From an uncultured Clostridia bacterium (GTDB lineage Bacteria; Bacillota; Clostridia; Christensenellales; Aristaeellaceae): a stretch of DNA of 23,851 nucleotides. This document shows, piece after piece, positions 23,709 through 23,851 of this stretch (position 1 is its first letter; every line of letters starts with the position of its first letter). Under the pieces are notes generated by a model. That model worked only from the letters and a program-made list of their open reading frames with translations. It was not told where the DNA came from and ran no database searches. Location: contig CAKUOX010000033.1 in the NCBI GenBank assembly GCA_934670175.1, positions 1-23,851 of the forward strand. The letters are read 5' to 3'. The translations under genes and the position numbers were made by a program.

Positions 23709-23851
23709 GCCGCAATGTATTGCATGTAGAAAACGTAACGATGCAGTTTGGCGGCGTCGTGGCGGTCAACAACCTGAGCATGGATGTCAACGAGGGCGAA
23801 ATCGTGGCGCTGATCGGCCCGAACGGCGCCGGCAAGACCACGGCCTTCAAC
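23705..23851 (+). CDS. livG: Branched-chain amino acid ABC transporter ATPase LivG, partial
   Basis: Only the first 49 codons are inside the window; the gene runs off the right edge. The visible part has the LivG opening LHVENVTMQFGGVVAVNNLS and the Walker A motif GPNGAGKTT (38-46). It starts at an ATG that overlaps the livM stop and has GGAGG nine bases upstream. LivG supplies ATP hydrolysis to LivHM, normally with LivF. LivF would be expected just beyond the window. Confidence 0.93.
   Translation, partial: MSRNVLHVENVTMQFGGVVAVNNLSMDVNEGEIVALIGPNGAGKTTAFN

Overview
The window looks like a chromosomal segment of an anaerobic, GC-rich Clostridia-type Firmicute, probably a gut lineage such as Christensenellales. 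This is an inference from several signs: strong AGGAGG-type ribosome binding sites, TTG as well as ATG starts, a multidomain flavodiiron O2/NO reductase with rubredoxin, a Trk potassium system, and an IMP dehydrogenase of the kind known from anaerobes. No rRNA, tRNA, CRISPR array, integrase or transposase was seen.

Positions 1-4450 form a visibly AT-richer accessory block read entirely on the minus strand. A near-perfect sigma-A promoter (4402-4430) drives a 61-residue single-span membrane peptide (4189-4374). It is followed by an ABC/AAA15-type ATPase (2648-4114), an overlapping TOPRIM-fold protein (1792-2655), a four-span membrane protein resembling KwaA (1081-1722) and a DUF4868-like protein resembling KwaB (63-1067). 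I read this as a composite anti-phage locus: a Kiwa-like pair joined to an ATPase/TOPRIM pair, possibly with a new small membrane component. It is the most interesting part of the window.

Positions 4450-4900 carry no gene and are packed with nested inverted repeats at the junction between the defence block and the GC-rich core. From 4901 to 14340 all genes lie on the minus strand: xylulokinase; a flavodiiron protein fused to flavin reductase and rubredoxin domains; trkA-trkH; and a second FGGY sugar kinase followed one base later by a phosphohexomutase. A divergent promoter region (14383-14468) separates that kinase operon from a plus-strand PAP2-family membrane phosphatase. This converges on a minus-strand guaB-HD hydrolase operon across a long nested hairpin.

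From 17657 everything is on the plus strand. A P-loop kinase of the uridine/pantothenate kinase fold, proC and a DUF89 metal-dependent phosphatase form one tight operon. After a 390-base intergenic region with a hairpin and a good promoter comes a branched-chain amino acid ABC transporter operon, livJ-livH-livM-livG, with livG cut by the window end. The GC-rich part is ordinary metabolism and transport. Its curiosities are an IMP dehydrogenase strongly resembling the Tritrichomonas foetus enzyme, a substrate-binding protein without a lipid anchor, and the kinase/DUF89 pairing.
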